Shown: positions 8,901 through 19,829, counted from the stretch's first letter. The stretch: 64,000 bases of DNA from Thiobacillus denitrificans (GCA_002343685.1 DDRS01000015.1:90300-154299); one strand, 5' to 3'. The notes: generated by a model not told the origin, from the sequence alone. Numbers and translations are program-made.

Positions 8901-10811
8901 ATGAGCGAAAAACGTGGCTTCCTGCAGCATTCGCTGCTGCTGAAACTGGGCGGGGCCCTGGCGCTGATCGCCTGTTTCGCCATCCTCGGCATGGCCAGCT
9001 CGGGAATCATCGCCGAATCCGTGCAGGGTAGCGGCGAAGCGATCAACCTTGCGGGCAGCCTGCGCATGCAGACCTACAGGATGAGCAGCCTCGCACTCTC
9101 GGCCAGGCAGTCGGCAGACGGGAATGCCGCCGTCCAGCTCGGCGATGCGATCGACACGTTCGAATCCACCCTGACCGACTCCCGCATCACGGAATTGATG
9201 CCGCGGCAGGCCGAAACCGAGATCTCGCGCAGCTATGCGACCGTGCTACAGGCCTGGCAGAAGATGAAACCGCGTTTCAGGGCGGAAGTGGGGGGCAGCG
9301 CGTCTGCAATGGCAAATCAGGTCCCGCTGATCGCGGAGGTCAATGGGTTCGTCGACAAGATCGATCACCTGGTCAAGCAGATCGAACGCGATACCGAGGC
9401 GAAAATCCTGGTCCTGCGCATGGTGCTGGGCGCCGCCTTGCTGATGACGCTGCTGGTCGGCTCGCTCACGCTGTATCTGGCACGCAACGACCTGATCCTG
9501 CCCCTGCGCGACCTGCTGTCGTTTGCGGCCAATGTCGGCCGGGGCAACCTCGCGGTGCGTACCGAACACACCGGCAGCGACGAGCTCGGACGGCTGGGGC
9601 AGGCCTTCAACCACATGGCCGAGGATCTTTCCAGGATGTATCAGAACCTGGAAGCGCGGGTGGAAGAAAAGACCGCCGAGCTCACCATCGCCAACCGTTC
9701 GCTGGAGTTGCTCTACCACTCCATCGCCCGGCTCTACAACGGGCCGGTGGCGGCGAGCACCTATGCCATCCTGCTGAACGACCTGGAGAATGTCCTCGGC
9801 GTCGGGCACGGGCTCGCCTGTCTGGTGGAGGCCGGCGAGACGCGTGCGCGCGTGATCGCCAGCACGCTGCACCCGGACGCCGGCGATCCCAGTCAGTGCG
9901 GTCTGACGAGTTGCGCAGAATGTCTCGCCCACCGGACGCTGGCCGTCCATGCGCTGCCGGATGGCCGTCGCATGCTGACGTTGCCGCTCAAGGATACCGA
10001 GCATCATTATGGCGTGCTGCAACTGGAGATGCCCCCGGGCAAGGAACTGGCGCAATGGCAGACCCAGTTACTGGAGGCCCTGTCGCGCCATATCGGCATC
10101 GCCATCGGCACCGCGCGCCGTACCGAGCAGAGTCGCCGGCTGTCGCTGCTGGAAGAGCGTGCCGCGCTGGCGCGCGAACTGCACGATTCGCTGGCGCAGT
10201 CGCTCGCCTACATGAAAATCCAGGTCAGCCGGCTGAAGCCATTGTTGCCGGCGTCGCAGCCCGGCGCAGGCAGCGAAGCCAACGAAGTGCTGGCCGAGCT
10301 GCGAGAAGGTCTCAACAGCGCCTACCGCCAGTTGCGCGAACTCCTCACCACCTTCCGCCTACGTATCGAAGGAGAAGGCCTGGGCGCCGCCCTGCAGGAC
10401 ACCGTGAATGAATTCACCGCCCGCGGCGGCATCCCGATCACGCTGGACGTCCATCTGGCCGGCTGTACACTCACGCCCAACGAAGAAATCCATGCCCTGC
10501 AGATCGTGCGCGAGGCGCTTTCCAATGTGCTCAACCATGCCCGGGCGCAACAGGCGGAGATCCGCGTGCTCTGCAACAGCGACGGGTCGGTGTCGGCGAT
10601 TGTGACCGACGACGGCATCGGCGTCCGCCAGGCAGCGGGGGCGCATCATTACGGGATGACGATCATGGAAGAGCGGGCCAGAAACCTGGGCGGCCAGCTG
10701 AGCGTCGAGAACCTTCCTGCCGCCGGCACCCGTGTCACCCTGCACTTCATGCCGACCTCGCGGCGCCCGCCCCTTCCTTTGCCTACCGAACAATTGCCCC
10801 CATCCCTATGA
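8901..10811 (+). CDS. narX: NarX-type nitrate/nitrite sensor histidine kinase
   Basis: Membrane sensor kinase that reports nitrate/nitrite to NarL-type regulators. The 636-residue product has TM1 near residues 13-33 and a periplasmic P-box like that of NarX (AINLAGSLRMQTYRM, ligand binding). TM2, a HAMP linker and a central cysteine-containing module (CGLTSCAEC) follow. The HisKA_3 motif is ELHDSLAQSLAYMKIQ, then a HATPase domain (TDDGIGV). ATG 8901 is preferred because AAGGCGG precedes it; ATG 8844 would add 19 residues. Its stop overlaps the narL start, and its place next to nosZ suggests control of denitrification. Confidence 0.9.
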   Translation: MSEKRGFLQHSLLLKLGGALALIACFAILGMASSGIIAESVQGSGEAINLAGSLRMQTYRMSSLALSARQSADGNAAVQLGDAIDTFESTLTDSRITELMPRQAETEISRSYATVLQAWQKMKPRFRAEVGGSASAMANQVPLIAEVNGFVDKIDHLVKQIERDTEAKILVLRMVLGAALLMTLLVGSLTLYLARNDLILPLRDLLSFAANVGRGNLAVRTEHTGSDELGRLGQAFNHMAEDLSRMYQNLEARVEEKTAELTIANRSLELLYHSIARLYNGPVAASTYAILLNDLENVLGVGHGLACLVEAGETRARVIASTLHPDAGDPSQCGLTSCAECLAHRTLAVHALPDGRRMLTLPLKDTEHHYGVLQLEMPPGKELAQWQTQLLEALSRHIGIAIGTARRTEQSRRLSLLEERAALARELHDSLAQSLAYMKIQVSRLKPLLPASQPGAGSEANEVLAELREGLNSAYRQLRELLTTFRLRIEGEGLGAALQDTVNEFTARGGIPITLDVHLAGCTLTPNEEIHALQIVREALSNVLNHARAQQAEIRVLCNSDGSVSAIVTDDGIGVRQAAGAHHYGMTIMEERARNLGGQLSVENLPAAGTRVTLHFMPTSRRPPLPLPTEQLPPSL

Positions 10812-11467
10812 ACCCGTCCGATACCTACACCATCCTGGTCGTTGACGATCATCCTCTGTTCCGCAAGGGCGTGATCCAACTGATCCAGGCCACCCCCGAA
10901 TTCCGCTTTGTCGGTGAAGCTCCTAGCGGCAAGGAAGGTATCCAGCTCGCGCAGCACCTGCATCCCGACATGATCCTGCTCGACCTCAACATGAAGGACA
11001 TGAACGGTGTCGACGTGTTGAAGGCGATCAAGGACGAAGGGCTCGATTCCCGCGTCATCATGCTCACTGTGTCCGACCAGGCGGACGATCTGATGGCGGC
11101 GCTGCAGGCCGGAGCCGACGGCTATCTGCTGAAGGACATGGAACCGGAGGATCTGATGCAGAAGCTGGTCGAGGCTGCGCACGGCAAGATCACCATCAGC
11201 GAGCGTCTGACCCAGTTGCTGGTCGCCTCGCTGCGCGAGAAAAGCCGTCCGACCAGTCTTGCCGAAGCCGGCCTGACCGAGCAGGAAAGCCGCATCCTCG
11301 ATCACCTGATCGGCGGCAAGAGCAACAAATTGATCGCCCGCGACATGAATATCGCCGAAGGTACGGTGAAGGTCCACGTCAAGCATCTGTTGAAGAAGCT
11401 CAACCTGCGTTCACGGGTGGAGGCGGCCGTGTGGGCGGATCGTTGTCGCAGGCAGGCCAAATCCTGA
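10808..11467 (+). CDS. narL: NarL-type response regulator
   Basis: DNA-binding response regulator, 219 residues. Receiver domain: acidic pair VVDDHPLF near the N-terminus, phospho-acceptor Asp in MILLDLNMKDMNG, and the conserved Lys in YLLKDMEPEDL. C-terminal LuxR/GerE helix-turn-helix: LTEQESRILDHLIGGKSNKL and AEGTVKVHVKHLLKKL. The start overlaps the narX stop as ATGA, so the two are co-translated. Likely targets include the adjacent nos promoter, but no clear NarL heptamer cluster could be assigned. Confidence 0.92.
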   Translation: MNPSDTYTILVVDDHPLFRKGVIQLIQATPEFRFVGEAPSGKEGIQLAQHLHPDMILLDLNMKDMNGVDVLKAIKDEGLDSRVIMLTVSDQADDLMAALQAGADGYLLKDMEPEDLMQKLVEAAHGKITISERLTQLLVASLREKSRPTSLAEAGLTEQESRILDHLIGGKSNKLIARDMNIAEGTVKVHVKHLLKKLNLRSRVEAAVWADRCRRQAKS

Positions 11468-11557
11468 CAACCTGTTGGTTTCCTCAGCCGAAGGCGACGG
11501 GTTTGAGGGCGATCGGTGTGGGTGTGCAAACGGTGAGCGGCTCGATACGGCGATCCC

Positions 11558-12958
<1,401 letters not shown>

Positions 12959-13060
12959 GCGGCCTGGTTTCCAGAGGGTGAGCGAAGCCGGGCATTATCC
13001 GTCAATGCAATCGACACAGGCGCTGAAACTGTATTTGGCGTGACGTGTCGACGCCGCCGT

Positions 13061-14065
13061 TCAGCAGATCCGCGGTAGCGGATCGTCTTCCAGCTCGTCC
13101 AGCACGCGTCGACCGCCAAGACCGGTTTCCAGAATCACGCGTCCGCCGCCTGTTTCGACGCGACCGATGATGCAGGCGTCCCGTCCTTCCGGCAGGGCAT
13201 GCCAACGGGCGAGTACGTCGTCGGCTGCGAAGGGGTCGACGACGGCGACGACCCGGCCTTCGCAGGCCAGGAAATACGGGTCGTAGCCCAGCATTTCGCA
13301 GACCGACACGACTTCCGGGCGCAGCGGTACCGCGTTCTGGTCGAGCGTCACGCTGTGGCCGCTGGCGCGTGCGATTTCGTGGGCCACCGTGGCGAGGCCG
13401 CCGCGCGTCGGGTCGCGCATGAACTTGAGGTCGGGGAAGTCACGTACGGCGCGCGTCAGCGGCAGCACCGAAGCCGAATCGGAGCGCAGCTCGCCGGACA
13501 GGCCGAACTGCTCGCGCGCCAGCATCACCGCGATGCCGTGATCGCCAACCGGGCCGGACACCAGCACCACGTCGTCCGGCGCGATGCGATCGATCGTCAG
13601 CCGGACGGCAGACCGCCGGACGCCAATGCCGGTGACCGACAGATACAGGCCGCTGCCTTCTCCCCGGCGCACCACCTTGGTGTCGCCGGCCACGACGACG
13701 ACATGGTTCTGTCGCGCAGCCCGCGCGAAGCTGGAGATATAGCGATCGAGCGCGCCGATTTCCAGTCCTTCCTCGATGAGTGCAGACACAGTGAAATAAA
13801 GCGGATCGGCCCCGGCCACCGCCAGGTCGTTGACCACGCCATGCACGGCGAGCGAGCCGATGTCGCCGCCGGGAAATTCAAGCGGCTCGACGGTGAAGCC
13901 ATCGGTGGTGACCATGAGTTCGCCGTCCACGTGCGGCAGCGTGACAGCATCGGCGTCGGTGTCGAGCAGCGGGTTGCCGAGATGGCGGGCAAAGACGTCG
14001 GTGATGAGTTCGCGCATCAGGCGGCCGCCGTTGCCGTGTGCGAGAAGGATGCGGGTGTCGTCCAT
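13061..14065 (-). CDS. hypE: HypE, hydrogenase maturation (thiocyanate-forming) protein
   Basis: HypE dehydrates the carbamoyl group on its C-terminal cysteine to make the cyanide ligand of the [NiFe] site. The 334-residue protein starts MDDTRILLAHGNGGRLM, has the AIR-synthase-like ATP-binding region (GGDIGSLAVHGVVNDLAVAG) and ends PLPRIC with the required terminal Cys. It lies 9 bases after hypF and is the last hyp gene. Confidence 0.96.
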   Translation of the reverse strand: MDDTRILLAHGNGGRLMRELITDVFARHLGNPLLDTDADAVTLPHVDGELMVTTDGFTVEPLEFPGGDIGSLAVHGVVNDLAVAGADPLYFTVSALIEEGLEIGALDRYISSFARAARQNHVVVVAGDTKVVRRGEGSGLYLSVTGIGVRRSAVRLTIDRIAPDDVVLVSGPVGDHGIAVMLAREQFGLSGELRSDSASVLPLTRAVRDFPDLKFMRDPTRGGLATVAHEIARASGHSVTLDQNAVPLRPEVVSVCEMLGYDPYFLACEGRVVAVVDPFAADDVLARWHALPEGRDACIIGRVETGGGRVILETGLGGRRVLDELEDDPLPRIC

Positions 14066-14074
14066 GGCGTGTCT

Positions 14075-16300
14075 TTATTGGTGGAGGAGTTCGATGACCT
14101 GGCCGAAGCTTAACCCGGCATCGTTGACGGGGACACATTGGGGCAGATGAGCGCTGAAGCCTGCGCGTTCAAGCAGGCCGATAGCGGCTTCCGCAAGCAC
14201 GCGGTTCTGGAACACGCCGCCGGTGAGGCCGACCGAGCGGATGCCGGTTTGCGTGCGCAACTGTTGCGCCTGTTCGACCAGCGCCTGCGCCAGACTCAGA
14301 TGAAAGCCGGCTGCGCGCTCGGCGGGCGACCGGGTCGTGTCGCCGAGCATGGGCAGCAACGGCGCCCAGTCGGTGCGCCATAGGCCGAGCGGGTCGCGCG
14401 CGAGCGGCAGTTCGACGGCATTGCCGGCCGATGCGGCCGCGGCCGCTTCCAGCCGCATCGGCGCTTCGCCCTCGAAACTGGCGTGGGTACAGGCGCCGCA
14501 CAAGGCCGCAGCGGCATCGAACAGGCGCCCGACGGCGGAACTGGGCGGGCTGTTGAGCCGGGCCGACCATGCCTGATGCAGGGGTTCGGGCGCAAAGGGT
14601 GCCGGCTGTCCCGTTTCCCACAGCAGTGCCGCCGCGGCGCGCCACGGTTCGCGCCCGGCCTTGTCGCCGCCAGGCAGGCGAAATGTCCGTATCGAGGCGG
14701 CACGCTGCCAGCGTCCGGGTGCGCCGGTGAAGGCCTCGCCACCCCACAGCGTGCCGTCCTCGCCGAGGCCGACGCCATCCCATGCAAACACGATCCAGTC
14801 GGCGACGTCCGGAAATTCCCAGGCCAGTGCCGACGCATGGGCGTGGTGATGCCAGACCTCGAACACCGGCAAGCCGCCAGCGCGGGCGTAACGGCGCGTG
14901 CCGTAGCCGGGATGGCGGTCGACGATCAGGCGTGTTGCCCGCACCTGATACAGGTTTTGCAAATCGGACGCCACCTGCGCCAGGGTGTCCTGGCTGCGTG
15001 CGGTGCCGAGTTCGCCGATATGCGGCGAGATGACGGCGCGCGATCCCCAGGCGAGGCAGAGCGTGTTTTTCATATGGCTGCCAAGCGCCAGCACGGGTTC
15101 GGGCAAGGGAGCAGGCAGCCCGAGTTCCAGCGGCGCATTGCCACGTCCCAGGCGCAGCGGCCGCGGCGTGCCGGCGATGGGACGGTACACGGGATCGTCG
15201 GCCGGCCGTACGATGGGACGATCATGGTGCAGGAACGCGTCGGCAAGGTGGGCAAGCCGGGTTTGCGCTTCCAGGTTGTCGGTCAGCACCGGCTCGCCGG
15301 AGAGATTGCCGGACGTCGCCACCAGCGGCCCGCCGAAATCGGCCAGCAGCAGATCGTGCAGCGGAGAGTAGGGCAGCAGGCAGCCGATTTCCGCGAGGCC
15401 GGGGGCGATGAGATTGCTCAGGCCGGATTCAGCCCGTTTCGGTAGCAGCACGATGGGGCGTTGGGCCGACGCCACGAAATCCGCCCGTTCCGGTGTCATG
15501 TGCACGGCACGGCGCATGGCGTCGGGATTGCGGAACATCACCGCCAGCGGTTTGCTCGGGCGTGACTTGCGCGCACGCAGTGAAGCGACGGCATCATCGT
15601 TCGCGGCATCGCACATCAAGTGGTAGCCGCCGACACCTTTCACCGCGACGGTTTTTCCGGACTGCAGCGCGGCGACGGCTGCGGCCAGCGCGGCCTCGTC
15701 GCCGTCGGCTGTCTTGTCCTCTGAGACGAACTGCAGGTGGGGACCGCACGCCGGGCAGGCGATGGGTTCGGCATGAAAGCGGCGGTCGAGCGGGTTTTCG
15801 TATTCCTGCCGGCAATCCGGGCACAGCGTGAAATCGTGCATCGCCGTATTGGGCCGGTCGTAGGGCAGGGCGGTGATCAGCGTGTAGCGCGGCCCGCACT
15901 GGGTGCAGTTGATGAAGGGGTAGCGATGGCGGCGGTTGGCCGGGTCGTGCAGTTCGGCCAGGCAGTCCGCACAGACAAAACCATCGGCCGGCACATGGAT
16001 ATCGGCCGCGTTCCGGGACTGACTGTCGAGGATGGAGAATGCGTGTGCTGCTTCGGGCGGGCAGTTTTCACTGGACAGCTTGGCAGGTGCCGACAAGGGC
16101 GGTGCATCGTTCAGCAAGGCGTCGCTGAATCGCTGGAGTTGGGCGGGCTGTCCCTCCGCATGGATTTCCACTGCACCGTTGGCGTTACGCACCCAGCCGG
16201 TGATGCCATGCCGATAGGCGAGCCGATAGACGAAGGGCCGGAAGCCTACGCCCTGAACCCTGCCGCTGATCGTGATGAAGCGGGCGACGCGTTCAGGCAT
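14075..16300 (-). CDS. hypF: HypF, carbamoyltransferase for hydrogenase maturation
   Basis: HypF makes carbamoyl-adenylate from carbamoyl phosphate and passes the group to HypE. The 741-residue protein has an acylphosphatase domain with GRVQGVGFRPFVYRLA and WVRNANG (about residues 8-95), two zinc-finger-like elements (CADCLAEL / CTQCGPRY and CPDCRQEY / CPACGPH), a YrdC-like domain and a C-terminal Kae1-like domain (VWHHHAHASA). The start overlaps the hypD end by 8 bases. Full length for the family. Confidence 0.96.
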   Translation of the reverse strand: MPERVARFITISGRVQGVGFRPFVYRLAYRHGITGWVRNANGAVEIHAEGQPAQLQRFSDALLNDAPPLSAPAKLSSENCPPEAAHAFSILDSQSRNAADIHVPADGFVCADCLAELHDPANRRHRYPFINCTQCGPRYTLITALPYDRPNTAMHDFTLCPDCRQEYENPLDRRFHAEPIACPACGPHLQFVSEDKTADGDEAALAAAVAALQSGKTVAVKGVGGYHLMCDAANDDAVASLRARKSRPSKPLAVMFRNPDAMRRAVHMTPERADFVASAQRPIVLLPKRAESGLSNLIAPGLAEIGCLLPYSPLHDLLLADFGGPLVATSGNLSGEPVLTDNLEAQTRLAHLADAFLHHDRPIVRPADDPVYRPIAGTPRPLRLGRGNAPLELGLPAPLPEPVLALGSHMKNTLCLAWGSRAVISPHIGELGTARSQDTLAQVASDLQNLYQVRATRLIVDRHPGYGTRRYARAGGLPVFEVWHHHAHASALAWEFPDVADWIVFAWDGVGLGEDGTLWGGEAFTGAPGRWQRAASIRTFRLPGGDKAGREPWRAAAALLWETGQPAPFAPEPLHQAWSARLNSPPSSAVGRLFDAAAALCGACTHASFEGEAPMRLEAAAAASAGNAVELPLARDPLGLWRTDWAPLLPMLGDTTRSPAERAAGFHLSLAQALVEQAQQLRTQTGIRSVGLTGGVFQNRVLAEAAIGLLERAGFSAHLPQCVPVNDAGLSFGQVIELLHQ

Positions 16301-17390
16301 CGGCGGCTACGCGCACGCCGCCTGCCCACCAGATGCGGCAGGCGCCTTCGTCCGACACCATGCAAGGGCCAACCGGATTGCGCGGGGTGCAGGCCTTGCC
16401 GTAGATGCGGCACTGGTTGGGATAGATCTTGCCCAGCACCACTTGCGCGCAATCGCAGCCGGGCGGCATTTCGCCGGCTCGGCGGCGGTCGGGGTCGGTA
16501 TGGTCGGGGAACAGCAGGCGCGCGTCGTGTTGTGCAAAGGCAGGTTTCAGCGCGTAGCCGGAGTTTGGAATGATGCCGATGCCGCGCCAGTTGGCGTCGA
16601 CGATGTCGAGCGTGTGATCGAGCAGGCGGCGGCCGGTCGGATTGCCGCCCGGGTGGGCGACTTCGCGATAGCAGTTGTCGAGAAAGCGCTCGCCGCTCTT
16701 CAGCTGGCGCAGCACCGAATAAAACGAGGCGAGCAGCGACTCCGTGCCGAAGCCGGCCACTGCGGCGGGAATCTCGTGCCGGTCGATGACGAAAGACCAT
16801 TCCTCCGGCCCCATGACCGTGGAGACATGGCCGGGCGCGACCAGCGCGTCGAAGCCGGGGCTGCCGGAATCAAGCAGCATCGCGACCGCTGGCCAGGTGA
16901 GCCGTCCGGACAACAGGATGGACAGATTGCCGGGTATGCCTTCTGCCAGCATCGCCGCCACCGGCGCGGTGGTGGTCTCGAAGCCGGCGGCGAAGAACAC
17001 CACCGGTCGCTCGGGATTCTCCTGCGCGATCCTGCGCGCATCGAGCGGGCTGGCAATCGGCCGCACGTCGGCGCCGGCGGCTTGTGCTTCGGCCAGCGAG
17101 CGCACCTCGCCCTTCTTCACGTTCACCGGCACGCGCAGCATGTCGCCGAAGGCGACCAGAATCACCTTATCGAAGAGCGCCAGCTGGATCGCCTGGTAGA
17201 CGTCTTCTTCCGGGCACACGCACACCGGACAGCCGGGGCCGGGCACCAGTTCGAGCCATTTCGGCAAGGCGCCGCGCATGCCGGCGTGGGTGATCGAGCG
17301 TTCGTGGCCGCCGCATACATTCATGATCTTGATCGGGCGGTCGAATTCGAAGGCGTGGATCTTGTCCAGCCAGGCGCGGGCTTCCATCAT
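16293..17390 (-). CDS. hypD: HypD, Fe(CN)2CO assembly scaffold
   Basis: HypD carries an Fe-S cluster and works with HypC to assemble the Fe(CN)2CO unit. The 365-residue protein starts MMEARAWLDKIHAFEFDRPI, has the conserved NVCGGHERSITHAG motif, GPGCPVCVCPEEDV, and late Cys motifs (PPGCDCAQVVLG, CRIYGKACTP). The start is set at 17390, where it overlaps the hypB stop as TGATG; a longer open frame upstream is only a shadow of hypB. Confidence 0.95.
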   Translation of the reverse strand: MMEARAWLDKIHAFEFDRPIKIMNVCGGHERSITHAGMRGALPKWLELVPGPGCPVCVCPEEDVYQAIQLALFDKVILVAFGDMLRVPVNVKKGEVRSLAEAQAAGADVRPIASPLDARRIAQENPERPVVFFAAGFETTTAPVAAMLAEGIPGNLSILLSGRLTWPAVAMLLDSGSPGFDALVAPGHVSTVMGPEEWSFVIDRHEIPAAVAGFGTESLLASFYSVLRQLKSGERFLDNCYREVAHPGGNPTGRRLLDHTLDIVDANWRGIGIIPNSGYALKPAFAQHDARLLFPDHTDPDRRRAGEMPPGCDCAQVVLGKIYPNQCRIYGKACTPRNPVGPCMVSDEGACRIWWAGGVRVAADA

Positions 17391-18196
17391 CAGGCGGTCA
17401 CGCTGTGATATTTCATGCCATCGGACTGGATCGCCGGGCGGCGCGACTGTCCGATGGCGACGCGGGCGCGTTGGGCGGCGAGCTGTTCGTGCAACCAGGT
17501 CAGCCAGGCGTCCATGCCCATGCCCTTGCGTGCCGACAGGCGCATGACCGGCGCAGGATTGGCGAGATTGCGCAGGTGTGTCTCGGCCTGGTCCGGGTCG
17601 AAATCGTCGAGTACCGCCAGCAGATCGGTCTTGGTCAACAACATGGCATCGGCGGCGCGGAACATCACCGGATACTTGGCCGGCTTGTCGTCCCCCTCGG
17701 TGACCGAGAGCAAGGTGACGTTGAGGTGCTGGCCGAGGTCGAAGCTCGCCGGGCACACCAGGTTGCCGACGTTCTCGATGAACAGGATGTCGACGCCGTC
17801 GAGCGTCATGTGATGCAGCGCGTCGTGCACCAGATGGGCATCGAGATGACAGGCGGTGCCGGTGACGATCTGGTGCGCCTGCACGCCCTTGGCGCGGATG
17901 CGCTCGGCGTCGTTCTCGGTTTCCAGGTCGCCCTCGATCACGGCGCAGGTGAACTCGTCCTTCAGTGCGGTGAGCGTGGCTTCGAGCAGCGCGGTCTTGC
18001 CGGAGCCGGGCGAGGACATCAGGTTGATCGCGAGGATGCCGCGCTGGTCGAAGTGTGCACGGTTATGCCCGGCCTGGTCGTCGTTCTTCGCGAGGAGGCC
18101 TTTCAGCACGGAGACCGCAGTCGCGCCCTTGGCTACGGGCTTGAACGCGAGGTGCTGGTTGCCGGGAGTGAGGTTGCAGCCGCAGGTATCACACAT
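17390..18196 (-). CDS. hypB: HypB, nickel-inserting GTPase
   Basis: GTPase that delivers nickel to the hydrogenase large subunit together with HypA. The 268-residue protein has the N-terminal high-affinity nickel motif CDTCGC at residues 2-7, P-loop SSPGSGKTALLE, and switch/base motifs (IEGDLETEND, ENVGNLVCPA, TKTDLL). There is no long histidine-rich stretch, so it is not a nickel-storage variant. It lies 17 bases after hypA in a short spacer with a GTCAGG near-repeat. Confidence 0.96.
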   Translation of the reverse strand: MCDTCGCNLTPGNQHLAFKPVAKGATAVSVLKGLLAKNDDQAGHNRAHFDQRGILAINLMSSPGSGKTALLEATLTALKDEFTCAVIEGDLETENDAERIRAKGVQAHQIVTGTACHLDAHLVHDALHHMTLDGVDILFIENVGNLVCPASFDLGQHLNVTLLSVTEGDDKPAKYPVMFRAADAMLLTKTDLLAVLDDFDPDQAETHLRNLANPAPVMRLSARKGMGMDAWLTWLHEQLAAQRARVAIGQSRRPAIQSDGMKYHSVTA

Positions 18197-18213
18197 TTTT
18201 CAGAGGTCAGGAG

Positions 18214-18582
18214 TCAGGTTTCAAGGGGCAGGGCAGGCGCCGTTTCGAGCTCGACGCTTTCCAGCAGCAGTTCGTTGCCGGATAGGATCCGGGTATGCCA
18301 GTCGCCACAGGCGCCGCAGAGCAGGCGGTTCATCGCGGCCTCGGTCTCGGCGCCGCAGGTCTGGCAATGCACCCGGATCGGCGCATGGGTGAATTCGAGT
18401 TCGGCGTGTTCCATGCGGCTGCCGGCCGCCGCGAGCGGAAAAGCCGTGGCCAGCAGGTCAGGCACGACGCCGGCCAGGGGGCCGATGCGCACGCGGATCA
18501 GGATGGCTCGGCCCGCCTGATGCTGATCGATCACGGCATCCACCTGTTCGACGAGCGCCTGGGCGACGGCCAGTTCATGCAC
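18214..18582 (-). CDS. hypA: HypA, nickel metallochaperone
   Basis: HypA binds nickel and works with HypB in nickel insertion. Translation very likely starts at GTG 18582: this gives the family N-terminus (M)HELAVAQALVEQV, whose His2 is the nickel ligand, and GGAGG lies just upstream. The 122-residue product has a structural zinc site CQTC...CGAC. The start overlaps the hypC stop by 8 bases. A longer frame upstream has no family similarity. Confidence 0.94.
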   Translation of the reverse strand: MHELAVAQALVEQVDAVIDQHQAGRAILIRVRIGPLAGVVPDLLATAFPLAAAGSRMEHAELEFTHAPIRVHCQTCGAETEAAMNRLLCGACGDWHTRILSGNELLLESVELETAPALPLET

Positions 18583-18805
18583 CGCTTTCCTCCAGGATCT
18601 GGTCGAGCAATTCCCACGTGGTGCGGGCGTCGGATTCGGCGATTTTCTGGATCGCATAGCCGACGTGCACCATGACGAAATCACCGATTGCGGGCGGCTC
18701 GTCCTGCATCATGAACAGGCTGACGTCGCGCCACACGCCCTTGGCCTGACAGCGGGCAGTGAAGCCTTCGATCGATTCGATCTGCATCGGAATGGCGAGA
18801 CACAT
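18575..18805 (-). CDS. hypC: HypC, hydrogenase maturation chaperone
   Basis: HypC binds HypD and the immature large subunit through its second residue, Cys2. Start ATG 18805 gives MCLAIPMQIESIEG with Cys2 in place; an upstream TTG would bury it. The 76-residue product has the usual HypC motifs (GDFVMVHVGYAIQKI). It is the first gene of the hypCABDFE run and is divergent from the hydrogenase operon across a 150-base AT-rich spacer. Confidence 0.95.
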   Translation of the reverse strand: MCLAIPMQIESIEGFTARCQAKGVWRDVSLFMMQDEPPAIGDFVMVHVGYAIQKIAESDARTTWELLDQILEESGA

Positions 18806-18903
18806 GGGTGGCAATCAAAATCTACACTCGAACCAGTATATGTGATTTGCTGGCCCTCTGCCGGATCCGAAATATTACAAAATAATGATGGAGAATCAGA
18901 AGC

Positions 18904-18933
18904 TTGAGCGAATTACTTGGTTGTTATTCTAAT
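18904..18933 (+). promoter_or_regulatory. candidate sigma-70 promoter for the hydrogenase operon
   Basis: TTGAGC (18904-18909), an 18-base spacer and TCTAAT (18928-18933) sit about 22 bases before the hydrogenase protease start in an AT-rich stretch. The -10 hexamer matches TATAAT in five of six positions and the -35 matches in four. No sigma-54 -24/-12 pair was seen. Confidence 0.4.
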
Positions 18934-18955
18934 TTTAGGCTGGTAGATTGAACCA

Positions 18956-19429
18956 ATGAAAACGCTCGTGCTCGGGATCGGCAACACCCTGCTTACCGAC
19001 GAAGGCATTGGCATTCATGTTTTGCAGGCACTCGAGCCCGAACTGGCAAATTGGTCCGATGTGACCCTGCTCGATGGCGGCACGCTTTCGTTCACCCTGG
19101 CAGGACCGATCGAGGAAGCCGATGCGTTGATCGTCGTCGATGCCGCGAATATCAAATCGAAACCAGGCGACTGGACATTGCTGGAGGGGGAGGAGATGGA
19201 CGCATTCCTGATGAGCAATCGCAAGGCCTCGGTGCACGAGGTGGGGCTGACCGATCTGCGCGCCATCGCCATCCTGGCGGGGCACTGGCCCGAGAAACGT
19301 GCCATGTTGGCCATCCAGCCGCAGACCATCGACTGGGGCGAGCATCCCACCGCTGCCGTCGCCGCCGCCATTTCCCCCGCCTGTGCGGCGATCCGTGACC
19401 TGATTCGGGCATGGCGCCATGTCGCTTGA
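18956..19429 (+). CDS. hupD: [NiFe]-hydrogenase maturation protease
   Basis: Endopeptidase that removes the C-terminal tail of the hydrogenase large subunit after nickel insertion. The 157-residue product has the HyaD/HupD/HycI fold motifs: GIGNTLLTDEGIGIHVLQAL (nickel-binding Glu in DEG), LLDGGTLSF, VVDAANI and SVHEVGLTDL (His ligand). It is the first gene of the hydrogenase operon and its substrate is most likely the large subunit encoded at 23110-24897. The stop overlaps the next gene. Confidence 0.92.
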   Translation: MKTLVLGIGNTLLTDEGIGIHVLQALEPELANWSDVTLLDGGTLSFTLAGPIEEADALIVVDAANIKSKPGDWTLLEGEEMDAFLMSNRKASVHEVGLTDLRAIAILAGHWPEKRAMLAIQPQTIDWGEHPTAAVAAAISPACAAIRDLIRAWRHVA

Positions 19430-19829
19430 TTCCATTCCCATACACGTCGTTCCACCGGGCGAGCCCGGCCTGACCGGCAATGCGCCGCCCCTCCTGCGCG
19501 AATTGCTCGAGATGGTGCGGCGTCTGCTCGAGACCGGCGAGCCGTCCGCCATCGATCTGTCTGCACTGCCGCTGACGCCGGCCGACCTGGACTGGCTGCG
19601 CGACAAGCTCGGCGCCGGGGAAATCAGCGTCACCCTGCAGGCCAATGGCGAATCGACACTGAATGAAACGGCATGCCCCGGTGTGTGGTGGGTGACGCAT
19701 CACAACGAACAAGGCGCGGTGACGTCGCAATTCATCGAAGTGGCATTCGTTCCCGATCTGGTCAAGGCCCATCCCCAGGATGTGGAAATTGGATCGGGAT
19801 ATCTTGAACTGCTGGTATCCGACCTCTAA
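19419..19829 (+). CDS. HupH/HyaF-like hydrogenase expression protein, one-domain form
   Basis: The 136-residue protein resembles the C-terminal domain of HupH/HyaF (LLRELLEMVRRLLETGEPSA, CPGVWWVTHHNEQG, IEVAFVPDLVKAHPQDV). HupH/HyaF proteins act in assembly of the small subunit Fe-S clusters or its quality control. Usual family members are about 280 residues with two related halves; here only one is present, with an intact start overlapping the protease gene by 11 bases, so it looks like a natural short form and not a broken gene. Confidence 0.75.
   Translation: MSLDSIPIHVVPPGEPGLTGNAPPLLRELLEMVRRLLETGEPSAIDLSALPLTPADLDWLRDKLGAGEISVTLQANGESTLNETACPGVWWVTHHNEQGAVTSQFIEVAFVPDLVKAHPQDVEIGSGYLELLVSDL

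Noticed and set aside
18806..18955. A sigma-54 promoter before the hydrogenase or hyp genes
   Set aside because: Hydrogenase operons sometimes use sigma-54, but no GG-N10-GC pair in the right context was found; a sigma-70-like pair is better.
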